Positions 6,951-14,562 of a stretch of 21,900 nucleotides of DNA are shown here, piece by piece. Position 1 is the first letter of the stretch. The number at the start of each line of letters is the position of its first letter. The stretch spans positions 1 through 21,900 of the forward strand of contig JBGAIL010000072.1 in the NCBI GenBank assembly GCA_044225565.1. The letters run 5' to 3'. The notes beneath the pieces are model-generated. The model was not told the DNA's origin, did no database searches, and saw nothing but the letters and a program-made list of their open reading frames with translations. Source of the stretch: CAVXAE01 sp044225565 (GTDB taxonomy: Bacteria; Pseudomonadota; Gammaproteobacteria; Steroidobacterales; Steroidobacteraceae). A program made the position numbers and the translations under genes.

Positions 6951-8249
6951 TCAGATGCGGCGGGAGAGCCGCAGGCGCTCGTACTCGGCAAACACCGCGT
7001 CTTCGAGCAATTCTTCCTTCGTCGCGATGACCGGGGCGCCGAGCTTGCGGAGGCGCGCGCGCTGGGCACCGGCACGCGCCTCATACTGCTCGGCGGCCAG
7101 GGCGATCCACGGGTCGCGCCAGTTGCGGGCCTTGCGCCGCGTGAGATCGGCGATCTCGGTGCTGCGGACTCCCGCGACCACCACGAGATGTGGCGGAGAA
7201 AGAAGGCGCACGGCGCGAGCCACCTGCTCGGACACCGTGGCATCGTCCAGATCCGTGAGCAGCACGATGAGCGTGCGATGCTTGAGCAAGCCACGAATGC
7301 GTACGGCGGCCGACACGGAATCCGACTCCGCGGCGTCCACTTTCAAACGCTCCAGCGTGCGCCGGATCTGCGTCACCGCGGCGAGCCCGCGCTCCGGAGT
7401 GCAAACGGCCAGCATGCGGTCGGAAAAGACCACCAGGCCCACGCGATCGTCGTTCGGCGTGACCACCTCGGCGAGCCGGGCCGCGATGTTCGAATAGACG
7501 CCGAAGCGATCCAGGCGACCCGCGCGCACGCGGCTGAAGCGCCCCGCATCGATGGCGACGAGGATGTCGAGATGCTGGTCTTCGCTGAACTCGCGGGTGA
7601 TCAGCCTGCGCGCACGGGCAGTCGCCTTCCAGTCTATGCGCGCCAGCGGATCGCCGGGCACGTAGCTTCGCAGCTGGTGCAGCTCCGAGCCTGCGCCGAC
7701 CACGCGCCGCGGCCGCATTCCTGTCGGCGCGCCGGTAGGCTTGCGCCGCAGCACACGCAAAGTGTCCGGCGCGACCGAGACCACTTTGGACACGGGCAGC
7801 TTGCGCGACCACCACGCAAGACCGAAGCGGCCGCGCAGCCGCGCGGGAATCGTCGGCCAGGCATGAGAGCCGAGCCGGGATGGAAAGAGCGGCAACGGAT
7901 CGCGTCCGACGCCCTCCCCCGGGGCCATGACGCGACGAGGATCCACATAAGGCTCGAAGCCGGCAGGCAGCAGCGGCGCATATTCGATCTCGACACCGCG
8001 CGAAGATGCGTTGTGGAACGCGAAGGCGGCCGGCTGCTCGCGGCCGAGCAAGGCCCGTGGAGCCGTTTCGACCTCCGTCTCGATTCGCGTGCGCGAGAGC
8101 AGGAATCCCTCGAGGGTCAGGCCGACGAGCAGCACCAGCGCGCCCCAGTACCAGGCGCCGTCCAGCGCCGGTTCTGCGGACCATAGGCCGGCGATGGCGA
8201 GCAGCGCCGTGAGCACGATCAACGCATAGCCGCGGTCCGCGAGATGCAC
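6951..8249 (-). CDS. DUF58 domain-containing membrane protein
   Basis: This 432-residue protein begins with two membrane segments (about residues 8-25 and 33-50), followed by an exposed beta-rich region. The hallmark DUF58 stretch (SYVPGDPLARIDWKATAR, near residues 206-223) follows, and then a von Willebrand A-like fold (HLDILVAIDAGRFS). The usual metal-site DxSxS is degenerate here (DAGRFS). DUF58 proteins are nearly always paired with MoxR ATPases and are thought to act with them on envelope or cofactor-loading targets; no reaction is established. The start is a GTG (8247-8249) with a strong GGAGG six bases upstream. It is the last gene of the five-gene minus-strand set, 54 bp after moxR, and is followed by the 74-bp palindrome. 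Confidence 0.92.
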   Translation of the reverse strand: MHLADRGYALIVLTALLAIAGLWSAEPALDGAWYWGALVLLVGLTLEGFLLSRTRIETEVETAPRALLGREQPAAFAFHNASSRGVEIEYAPLLPAGFEPYVDPRRVMAPGEGVGRDPLPLFPSRLGSHAWPTIPARLRGRFGLAWWSRKLPVSKVVSVAPDTLRVLRRKPTGAPTGMRPRRVVGAGSELHQLRSYVPGDPLARIDWKATARARRLITREFSEDQHLDILVAIDAGRFSRVRAGRLDRFGVYSNIAARLAEVVTPNDDRVGLVVFSDRMLAVCTPERGLAAVTQIRRTLERLKVDAAESDSVSAAVRIRGLLKHRTLIVLLTDLDDATVSEQVARAVRLLSPPHLVVVAGVRSTEIADLTRRKARNWRDPWIALAAEQYEARAGAQRARLRKLGAPVIATKEELLEDAVFAEYERLRLSRRI

Positions 8250-8303
8250 GGCGCCTCCGCTACCCCGGAGAGCCCACGACGCAGCTGCGGATGCGCCGGC
8301 GCA

Positions 8304-9296
8304 TCATCTGGGCACCGGCGTGTCGCCCAGCATGGCGCGGATCGTCTCGAAATCGGTACTCCCCTCGAGCGCCGCTTCGGGAGCGAGGGCGATGCGATGC
8401 GCCATCACCTGGACCGCGACCGCCTTCACGTCGTCGGGCGTGACGAAATCCGACCCTCGCAAACCGGCTGCCACGCGGGATGCCTTGAGCAAGGCCAGCG
8501 CACCGCGAGTGGAGAGGCCTAGCGCCACACGCGGATGCTCGCGGGAAGCGCGCGCCAGATCCAGCACGTAGCCGGTGAGCGCTTCCGAAACATGGATGCG
8601 CTCCGCCTCGGCGCGCGCCTCGTCGAGCATGGCGGGCGAGACGACTGCTGCCGCGTCGTTGCGGCCCTGCGCCACCGCTCCGGGCGCACCCGCAACCGCA
8701 CCCGGCGCCCGCGCACCCCCGAGCTGCCCGCCGTAGCGGTTCAGGATTTCCGTCTCCACCGCGCGCTCCGGATACCCGATGTCGATGCGCAGCATGAACC
8801 GGTCCAGCTGCGACTCCGGCAACGGGTACGTGCCCTCGAACTCCCGCGGGTTCTGCGTCGCGAGCACCAGGAACCCGGATGGAAGCGCGAACACCGAGCG
8901 GTCGACGCTCACCTGCCGCTCCTCCATCGCCTCGAGCAGCGCCGATTGCGTCTTGGGCCCCGTGCGGTTGATCTCGTCCACCAGCACCACGTCCGCGAAC
9001 AGCGGGCCCGGGCGGAACACGAAGTCGTGCCGCGCCTCGTCGAACACGTGCACGCCGATGATGTCGCTCGGCATGAGGTCCGGCGTCGCCTGGATGCGCT
9101 TGAACTCCCCGCCCAGCGCCTGCGCCAGAGTCTTCGCGAGCAGGGTCTTGCCGAGGCCCGGCACGCCCTGCAGCAACACATGCCCGCGCGCCACCAGCGC
9201 GATGGTCAGCGCGCGGATCGGAGCTTCCGCCCCGACCACGGTGCGCCCGAGCTCGCGCGCGAGCTGCGATTCGAGATTCTGGATGGAGGAGCTCAT
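8304..9296 (-). CDS. MoxR-type AAA+ ATPase
   Basis: This is a cytosolic AAA+ ATPase of the MoxR family, chaperone-like proteins that assemble or activate protein complexes. In the 330 residues the Walker A motif GVPGLGKT (near 44-51), Walker B VVLVDEIN (near 105) and sensor-1 LATQNP (near 147-152) are intact, and the C-terminal lid domain is complete. About residues 190-212 hold a low-complexity insertion (GARAPGAVAGAPGAVAQG) between the ATPase core and the lid, encoded by GGGTGC-like DNA. The ATG overlaps the DUF4350 stop (ATGA), so coupling is likely. The set lacks BatA/BatB-type VWA genes, which fits the MoxR-proper arrangement with DUF58, DUF4350 and DUF4129. Confidence 0.95.
   Translation of the reverse strand: MSSSIQNLESQLARELGRTVVGAEAPIRALTIALVARGHVLLQGVPGLGKTLLAKTLAQALGGEFKRIQATPDLMPSDIIGVHVFDEARHDFVFRPGPLFADVVLVDEINRTGPKTQSALLEAMEERQVSVDRSVFALPSGFLVLATQNPREFEGTYPLPESQLDRFMLRIDIGYPERAVETEILNRYGGQLGGARAPGAVAGAPGAVAQGRNDAAAVVSPAMLDEARAEAERIHVSEALTGYVLDLARASREHPRVALGLSTRGALALLKASRVAAGLRGSDFVTPDDVKAVAVQVMAHRIALAPEAALEGSTDFETIRAMLGDTPVPR
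8681..8722 (-). repeat. GC-rich low-complexity insertion within moxR
   Basis: On the coding strand this segment carries G-tracts at 8716-8720, 8708-8710, 8701-8703 and 8689-8691, separated by 5, 4 and 9 bases. It encodes a near-duplicated ARAPGAV/AGAPGAV. It has the GGGTGC flavour seen at 20586-20616 and 21728-21757. It is in frame and avoids the conserved ATPase motifs. Confidence 0.55.
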
Positions 9297-10594
9297 GCGA
9301 TGCTCTCGTCGATGCGGAGGATGAGATTGTACAAGCGTCCGAGCGGCACGCGGCGCGCCGCCGTCGCTTCGGCATGCCAGGCTTTCAGCTGCTCGAGGTC
9401 GGCCCGCGCCACGCGCGGGTGCCGCTCGAGCATCTCCCAGGGCGGTTCGGCATCACGGCGCTGCATGCGCTCGTTCACGCGCTTGAAGAAATGGTCGAAC
9501 AGGCTCCGCGCCGCCGCATGTGGCGGCAGCACGCGCGCAAAGAACCCGCCGGCTGCCCGCACGAGCTCAGCCTCACGCGGCGCGGCCTTGTGCGGAACCC
9601 GAACGCGCAACCGGGTGGAACCCACCACCCATATCAGCCACAGCAACGTCAGGATCCCAACGGTGAGATACAGCCGGCCATCCCGATAGAACTTCTGCGG
9701 GTCGTAGCCGGCGCCCAGCCCTTGATGCGCATCGTCGAACAACACTGCGCCGCCGGGCCGCACGTTGGCCGAGATGATGTTCGCGAGCAGCTGGGCGTTG
9801 TCGCCCAGGCCCAGCGCGCGATTGGTGAACACGGAGCCGAAGCCGCTGACGACGATGCGCCCCGCCCCGAGCGGGCGCGTCCACAACGCGCCCTCGCCCG
9901 TCTCGCGCTGGGTGCCGAGGGCGAGCACGAATCCCTGATAGGGCACCTTCACGGCCCAGGGCTGGGAAGCGTAATCCGAGAGCGCGACGACTTCGTGCAC
10001 GTCCGTGAAGTAGGCATGCGGGCGGTTCGGAACGAGCACGCTGCGCCTCGGCTCGGGAAGCGGGCGCAGTTGCTCCGGCGGCGGGCCCTCGTCCAGGGCG
10101 CCGGCGGTGCCCCCGCCCTGACGCCTGCGCAACCGTTCCTGCCGGCCCCGAGTCGTCTCGAATTCGAGACCAGTGAGCAGGTTGAGGTCGCCCAGCGCCA
10201 CGCCCGCCGTGCGGAAGGCCCAGTCCGGCGTATCCGCGAGCGCGGCGATGACCAGCAGCGTATTGCCCGCGCGCACCCAGCGGTCGAGCGGCACGAACTC
10301 CTCGGTGTCGAAAGAAGCCGCCGCCGGCAGCGTGACGATGAGGAGGTTTCCAGCGGCCGGCAGGCCTTCCACCTGCGCAAGCTTGTCGAAGCGGTCGCGC
10401 AGGGAGATCACCCGCAGCTTCTCGTCTTCGAGCCAGCTCATCGCGGCGTTGTAGCCGTTGCCGCGCCGTTCGACGGTGGTCGGGCGTGGAATCTCGTTGC
10501 GGGCATCGATGCCGCCCTCGCGGCGCAGGAACATGCCGACGAACAGCAGGAGCGCGCCGAGTGCGCAAAGGAGCGTGAAGGCGCGCTCTTTCAT
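9293..10594 (-). CDS. DUF4350 domain-containing membrane protein
   Basis: This 433-residue protein has an N-terminal membrane anchor (residues 5-23, AFTLLCALGALLLFVGMFL), a large non-cytoplasmic domain and a second membrane helix near residues 308-330 (LTVGILTLLWLIWVVG). A C-terminal cytosolic tail of about 100 residues follows. The N-terminal domain has the DUF4350 pattern: an RRGNGYNAAMSWLE segment, strands LLIVTLPAAA and TLLVIAAL as in a glutamine-amidotransferase-like fold, and GAGRIVVSGFGSVFTNRALG. No catalytic triad is apparent. It starts at the ATG overlapping the DUF4129 gene's stop and ends overlapping the moxR ATG, so it is embedded in a coupled operon. It is probably a membrane partner of MoxR/DUF58; the activity is unknown. 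Confidence 0.85.
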   Translation of the reverse strand: MKERAFTLLCALGALLLFVGMFLRREGGIDARNEIPRPTTVERRGNGYNAAMSWLEDEKLRVISLRDRFDKLAQVEGLPAAGNLLIVTLPAAASFDTEEFVPLDRWVRAGNTLLVIAALADTPDWAFRTAGVALGDLNLLTGLEFETTRGRQERLRRRQGGGTAGALDEGPPPEQLRPLPEPRRSVLVPNRPHAYFTDVHEVVALSDYASQPWAVKVPYQGFVLALGTQRETGEGALWTRPLGAGRIVVSGFGSVFTNRALGLGDNAQLLANIISANVRPGGAVLFDDAHQGLGAGYDPQKFYRDGRLYLTVGILTLLWLIWVVGSTRLRVRVPHKAAPREAELVRAAGGFFARVLPPHAAARSLFDHFFKRVNERMQRRDAEPPWEMLERHPRVARADLEQLKAWHAEATAARRVPLGRLYNLILRIDESIA

Positions 10595-11538
10595 GCGGGT
10601 TTACCCAGCCGTTCGAGCAGAGCGCGGCCCTGCTCCAGGGCGGAATCCACCGTGCGCGGTGCGAGGCTGGCGTCGGAAAACCGGGCCCGCTCGGCAGCGC
10701 GGGCGATCTCGCTCAGGCGCTCGCGGTCCGCCGGCTCCTCGAGCTTCACCGCGCTCGTGAGCTCCTGCACGGTCATCGCGCCCGCCGGCGGAAGCTTGCG
10801 CGCATCCGTCAATCGGGACACCACCAGCTCCAGCAGCAGGCGGGGCTTGTCTGTGAATGCCGCACCATCCACGTCCGCCCAGCTCAAACGCGTCGGAGCG
10901 GCGGCTTCGGCCGCCTGCCGCGCGGCATGCTCGCGTGACCGCGAACGGATAAAGCCGGCCGCGCGCAGCTCGTTCACCAGGATCACGCCCGCCAGCGTCA
11001 GCACGAGAACCAGGCTTCCGTACGTCACGAGGTCGATGACGACCTGCGAGCGGCCGCTGCGCTGGATCATGCGGTCCAGCCAGCTGGCGTCGTCCACTTT
11101 GTGGTTGCGCTCCACCACCGCTCTCAGCCATGCACGGAAGCGCGCCCACAGGCTGGCGCTCTGCTGCGCGCGCGGGCCGAGCCCGATCAGCACCTCATTG
11201 AGCCGTGCGACGCTGGGCCGTGGCCCATCCGGCGCGGGCGCTGCGAGCTCGCGGGCGACGAGCGTGCGCAATTCGGCAAGACTGCCGGCGGAAAGGTCGT
11301 TACGCGCCTCTTTCCACCCCGCCGGCAGCCAGGCGGCCCAGCCGCTGCGCTCCAGGGCGGGTGACAACGCGGGGCAGCGCGCCGAGACACGCTCGAATCC
11401 CACGTCCAGGGCCGGATCGAGCTTCGGAATGCAGGCGTCGATGGCGGCGAGCGCCGCCCGACCCGGCTCATGGCCGGTTTGCGCACCCGCCACGGCGCTC
11501 GCGCAAAGAATCCCTGCTGCCGCGAGCGCGATTCGCAT
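10591..11538 (-). CDS. DUF4129 domain-containing membrane protein
   Basis: This 315-residue protein has a signal peptide (RIALAAAGILCASAVAGAQ), a periplasmic region of about 140 residues and one central membrane helix (VVIDLVTYGSLVLVLTLAGVILV, near 165-187). A cytoplasmic C-terminal domain follows with the DUF4129 pattern (LPPAGAMTVQELTSAV, then EIARAAERARFSD). DUF4129 domains often occur at the C-terminus of transglutaminase-like proteins or next to MoxR-DUF58 genes; here the domain stands without a transglutaminase. The stop overlaps the DUF4350 start (ATGA), and its ATG is 3 bp from the upstream gene's stop. The role is inferred from context only. Confidence 0.82.
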   Translation of the reverse strand: MRIALAAAGILCASAVAGAQTGHEPGRAALAAIDACIPKLDPALDVGFERVSARCPALSPALERSGWAAWLPAGWKEARNDLSAGSLAELRTLVARELAAPAPDGPRPSVARLNEVLIGLGPRAQQSASLWARFRAWLRAVVERNHKVDDASWLDRMIQRSGRSQVVIDLVTYGSLVLVLTLAGVILVNELRAAGFIRSRSREHAARQAAEAAAPTRLSWADVDGAAFTDKPRLLLELVVSRLTDARKLPPAGAMTVQELTSAVKLEEPADRERLSEIARAAERARFSDASLAPRTVDSALEQGRALLERLGKPA

Positions 11539-11541
11539 CGC

Positions 11542-12324
11542 TCAGGTGGGCGTGACGCTCAGGCGGCTCGCGAGGTCCGTTCCCTCGCGACGCAGCCGCA
11601 GGTCGCCGTGGAGCGCCAGGAGTACGGCGCCGTAGAACGGTGCGCCCACGGCGCCCAGCGCGACGAGCACGATGACGGATGCCGCCGTGAGCATCGCAAA
11701 ATCGTCCGCGCCCGCGATCGACAGCACGATGGCGAGGATGGGGAACGCGACGAGATAGAACACCAGCGCCGCCATGGTCGCGATGGTGAGCACGACGCCC
11801 GTGCGCCACCAGCTTCCCTTCACCAGGTGCAGACTACGACGCACGGAATTCAGCGGGCCGAGCCGCTCGATCATGAGGACGAGCCAGGCGAGCACCAGTC
11901 CGACGAGCAGATAGAGCCCGGGCACGATCAGCGCGATGAACCCCGCGCCCACCAGCACGCACAGCACCACGAAGAGCCCGACTACGGCGGGCAGCCGGCG
12001 CACGGCCTCGACGAGCTCGCCCCGTGTGTCAGTGGGCTCGTGCGAGGCGATGCGCAGCTGCCGCAGCAGCATGGCGCTCCAGATGAGCAGGCCGAGCAGC
12101 GTGCCTAGCACGTAGAGTCCCCACCACACCGGATCGCCGTTGCCGAACTGGTGCAGCGGCCGGCCTGTCGCGAGGAAGTAGATGTTCGGCAGCTGGCCGG
12201 CGATCATGGACAGCACGCCGTACGGCAGGCACTTGACCAGCGAAGCCTGGAAGATGCGGAAGGTGGCATCGAGCACCTGCCCGATCGACTGCGGGCTGGA
12301 CGGCGGGTAGAGCGGCGTGGACAT
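11542..12324 (-). CDS. Polytopic membrane protein, first gene of the MoxR-DUF58 operon
   Basis: This 260-residue protein opens with SPQSIGQVLDATFRIFQASL, the amphipathic N-terminus typical of membrane proteins related to the glycerophosphodiesterase membrane domain / YciC-like group. It has about six hydrophobic helices, including VVGLFVVLCVLVGAG and IALIVPGLYLLVGLVLAWLV, followed by ERLGPLNSVRRSLHLVKGSWW, the loop that is usually best conserved in that group. It is likely a small multi-spanning scaffold in the inner membrane. The start codon is ATG (12322-12324). Its 5' end is only 17 bp from the divergent prmC start, so the operon promoter must overlap the start of prmC. Confidence 0.78.
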   Translation of the reverse strand: MSTPLYPPSSPQSIGQVLDATFRIFQASLVKCLPYGVLSMIAGQLPNIYFLATGRPLHQFGNGDPVWWGLYVLGTLLGLLIWSAMLLRQLRIASHEPTDTRGELVEAVRRLPAVVGLFVVLCVLVGAGFIALIVPGLYLLVGLVLAWLVLMIERLGPLNSVRRSLHLVKGSWWRTGVVLTIATMAALVFYLVAFPILAIVLSIAGADDFAMLTAASVIVLVALGAVGAPFYGAVLLALHGDLRLRREGTDLASRLSVTPT

Positions 12325-12341
12325 CCGGGGAATGATAAGTA

Positions 12342-13211
12342 GTGGCAGGCAATCACACCATCGGCATGCGGCTCGAGCACGCCACGCGGCGGCTGGCGGC
12401 GACCAGCGATTCGGCGCGGCTGGATGCCGAGCTGCTGCTGGCGCATGCGCTCGGCAGGAGCCGGGCGTGGCTGGTCGCGCATGCCGATCGGGTCGTCCAG
12501 GCCGGTTCAGTCGACCAGGCCCGCGAGACCGGTGAGCCGCGGGATTTCGAGGCGCTCATCGAGCGTCGGGCGGCCGGCGAGCCGCTCGCCTACATCGTGG
12601 GCCACAAGCACTTCTGGACGCTGAAACTGGACGTGACCCCTGCGGTGCTGGTGCCAAGGCCCGAGACCGAGCTGCTCGTCGAGCTGGCGCTGCGGTTCGA
12701 GCACCCCGCCGCACGGGTAGTGGACCTGGGCACGGGGTCGGGCGCTGTCGCGCTGGCCCTCGCCAGCGAGCGGCCGCAATGGCGGGTAACGGCCACGGAT
12801 GCCTCACCAGCGGCGCTGGGCGTCGCGCGGCGGAATGCGGAAGCGCACGGATTGAACGAGGTGGAGTTCCTGGCCGGTCACTGGCTCGAGCCGCTGGCGG
12901 GGCGGCGCTTCGAGCTGATCGTGAGCAATCCGCCTTACATCGCCGAGAACGATGCCGCGCTCGCAGACCCTGCATTGCTCCGCGAGCCTCGCGGCGCGCT
13001 CACTCCGGGAGGCGATGGGCTGAGCAGCCTGTGCGAGATCCTCCGGCAGGCGCCCGAGCACCTCGAAAGCGGCGGCTGGCTACTGCTCGAGCACGGCGCC
13101 ACCCAGGCGGCGGAAGTCGCACGCGAGCTTGTCGCGCGCGGCTTCCGTCACGTACGCTCGCACCGCGATCTGGCGGGGCATGAGCGCGCAACCGAAGCCC
13201 ACTGGATCTGA
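12342..13211 (+). CDS. prmC: Release factor glutamine N5-methyltransferase PrmC (HemK)
   Basis: PrmC methylates the glutamine of the GGQ loop in RF1 and RF2 using SAM, raising termination efficiency. At 289 residues it has the helical N-terminal substrate-binding domain (ARLDAELLLAHALGRSR) and GEPLAYIVGHKHFW. The motif VPRPETELLVE follows, then SAM-binding DLGTGSGAVALAL (near 126-138) and catalytic SNPPYI (near 195-200). The GTG at 12342 is the longest start. The ATG at 12366 would begin MRLEHATRRLA, which resembles other PrmC N-termini and is a good alternative. It is separated from its usual neighbour prfA by the MoxR cluster and leads a plus-strand run with ppiB and mtgA. Confidence 0.96.
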   Translation: MAGNHTIGMRLEHATRRLAATSDSARLDAELLLAHALGRSRAWLVAHADRVVQAGSVDQARETGEPRDFEALIERRAAGEPLAYIVGHKHFWTLKLDVTPAVLVPRPETELLVELALRFEHPAARVVDLGTGSGAVALALASERPQWRVTATDASPAALGVARRNAEAHGLNEVEFLAGHWLEPLAGRRFELIVSNPPYIAENDAALADPALLREPRGALTPGGDGLSSLCEILRQAPEHLESGGWLLLEHGATQAAEVARELVARGFRHVRSHRDLAGHERATEAHWI

Positions 13212-13231
13212 GCCTCACGGAATCCAAAAGC

Positions 13232-13241
13232 GGAGACATTC
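13232..13241 (+). promoter_or_regulatory. Ribosome binding site of the cyclophilin gene
   Basis: GGAG lies in AAAGCGGAGACATTC directly before the ATG at 13242, spaced about six bases. This supports that start and independent translation of this gene after prmC. Confidence 0.6.
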
Positions 13242-13727
13242 ATGGTTCGTTTCGAGACGACGCACGGCGACATCACCATCGAGCTGTTCGAGAAAGAGGC
13301 GCCGATCAGCGCCGAGAACTTCCTGAAGTACGTGGACGACGGCTTCTATGACGGCGCCATCTTCCACCGCATCGTGCCGGGCTTCGTGATCCAGGGCGGC
13401 GGGCTGGACACCGACTTCGGCTCGAAGAAGACCCGCCCTTCCATCAAGAACGAGGCCACCAACGGTCTCAAGAACGAGCGCGGCACGCTCTCCATGGCGC
13501 GCACCAACGACATCAACAGCGCCACCTCGCAGTTCTTCGTGAACCTCAAGGACAACGACTTCCTCGACCACCGCGGCGCCGGCAACTACGGCTACGCGGT
13601 GTTCGGCCGCGTCACCGAAGGCATGGACGTGGTGGACAAGATCGCCGCCGTGAAGACCGGCCGTCGCAAGGGCTACGACGATGCCCCGCTCGAGGAAGTG
13701 ATGATCGTTTCCGCCCGCCGGATGTGA
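13242..13727 (+). CDS. ppiB: Peptidyl-prolyl cis-trans isomerase, cyclophilin type, cytosolic
   Basis: This enzyme catalyses cis-trans isomerisation of X-Pro bonds. The 161 residues contain the whole bacterial cyclophilin core: FETTHGDITIELF at the start, FHRIVPGFVIQGG (active-site Arg and Phe, residues about 41-53), SMARTNDINSATSQFFVNL and YAVFGRVTEGMDVVDKI. There is no signal peptide, so it is the cytosolic PpiB type. It lies 30 bp after prmC and 6 bp before mtgA, consistent with co-transcription. Confidence 0.95.
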   Translation: MVRFETTHGDITIELFEKEAPISAENFLKYVDDGFYDGAIFHRIVPGFVIQGGGLDTDFGSKKTRPSIKNEATNGLKNERGTLSMARTNDINSATSQFFVNLKDNDFLDHRGAGNYGYAVFGRVTEGMDVVDKIAAVKTGRRKGYDDAPLEEVMIVSARRM

Positions 13728-13733
13728 GCCCTG

Positions 13734-14462
13734 ATGGGTGGAGGGCCGTCGCCGCGCAGAAGCTTCGCGGGGCGGCTGTTTCGATGGGCGGTGCTGCTTG
13801 CGCTGGCATGGGTGCTGCTCACGGCGGGGGCGGTGCTGTTGCTGCGCTGGGTAAACCCGCCCACCAGCGCGTTCATGCTCACCACGGCGTGGTCTGCCGC
13901 CGACAAGGGTTACCGCACCCGCTACCAGTGGGTGGACTACGCGAAGATCTCCCCCAATGCCGCGCTGGCGGTGATCGCCTCCGAAGATCAGCTGTTCCCC
14001 GTGCACCGCGGCTTCGACGTGAAGTCCATCCGTGAAGCGGCGGAAGATAACCAGCGTGGCAAGCGCGTGCGCGGCGCGAGCACCATCAGCCAGCAGGTGG
14101 CGAAGAACCTGTTCCTCTGGAGCGGACGCAGCTACCTGCGCAAGGGCATCGAGGCGTGGCTCACGATGCTCATCGAGCTCACGTGGCCGAAGCAACGGAT
14201 TCTCGAGGTGTATCTCAACATCGCGCAGTTCGGGCGCGGCGTTTACGGCGTAGAGGCAGCGGCGCGTACGTTTTATCGTGTGCCTGCCTCACGGTTGAGC
14301 GCCGCGCAGGCGGCCACGCTCGCCGCCGTGCTGCCCAACCCGCTGCGGATGCACGCCGAAAGACCGTCGCCATACGTGCGCGCCCGATGCGCCACAATCC
14401 TCGCGCAAATGCGCGCGCTAGGTGGCCGTGCGTATCTCAAACAACTCGCGCCGGACTCCTGA
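13734..14462 (+). CDS. mtgA: Monofunctional biosynthetic peptidoglycan transglycosylase
   Basis: MtgA (glycosyltransferase family 51) polymerises lipid II into glycan strands at the periplasmic face of the inner membrane. The 242 residues have one N-terminal membrane anchor (about 15-37). The GT51 motifs follow in order: ASEDQLFPVHRGFD with the catalytic Glu near residue 84, RGASTISQQVAKNLFLW, KQRILEVYLNIAQFGRGVYG and AAARTFY. No transpeptidase domain follows, so it is monofunctional. It begins 6 bp after ppiB with little Shine-Dalgarno signal, suggesting coupling. A weak 5-bp stem (14471-14484) after the stop is not a convincing terminator. Confidence 0.96.
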   Translation: MGGGPSPRRSFAGRLFRWAVLLALAWVLLTAGAVLLLRWVNPPTSAFMLTTAWSAADKGYRTRYQWVDYAKISPNAALAVIASEDQLFPVHRGFDVKSIREAAEDNQRGKRVRGASTISQQVAKNLFLWSGRSYLRKGIEAWLTMLIELTWPKQRILEVYLNIAQFGRGVYGVEAAARTFYRVPASRLSAAQAATLAAVLPNPLRMHAERPSPYVRARCATILAQMRALGGRAYLKQLAPDS

Positions 14463-14562
14463 TCGCACGAACGCAAATCTGCGTGTTTGCAATCGATTCG
14501 CGACTTACTGCCGCGACGCTTCGCCCTGTACCGTTCGCGTCATTCGATGCTATCGTGAGGAC

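Noticed and set aside
9374..11635. Open frame of about 750 codons antisense to the DUF4350 and DUF4129 genes
   Set aside because: It crosses the boundary of two real genes, is rich in Arg/Ala/Ser/Gln and has no domain pattern. It is a composition artefact.
14471..14490. Terminator after mtgA
   Set aside because: The ACGCA/TGCGT stem is only 5 bp and is followed by a single short T-run, too weak to call.
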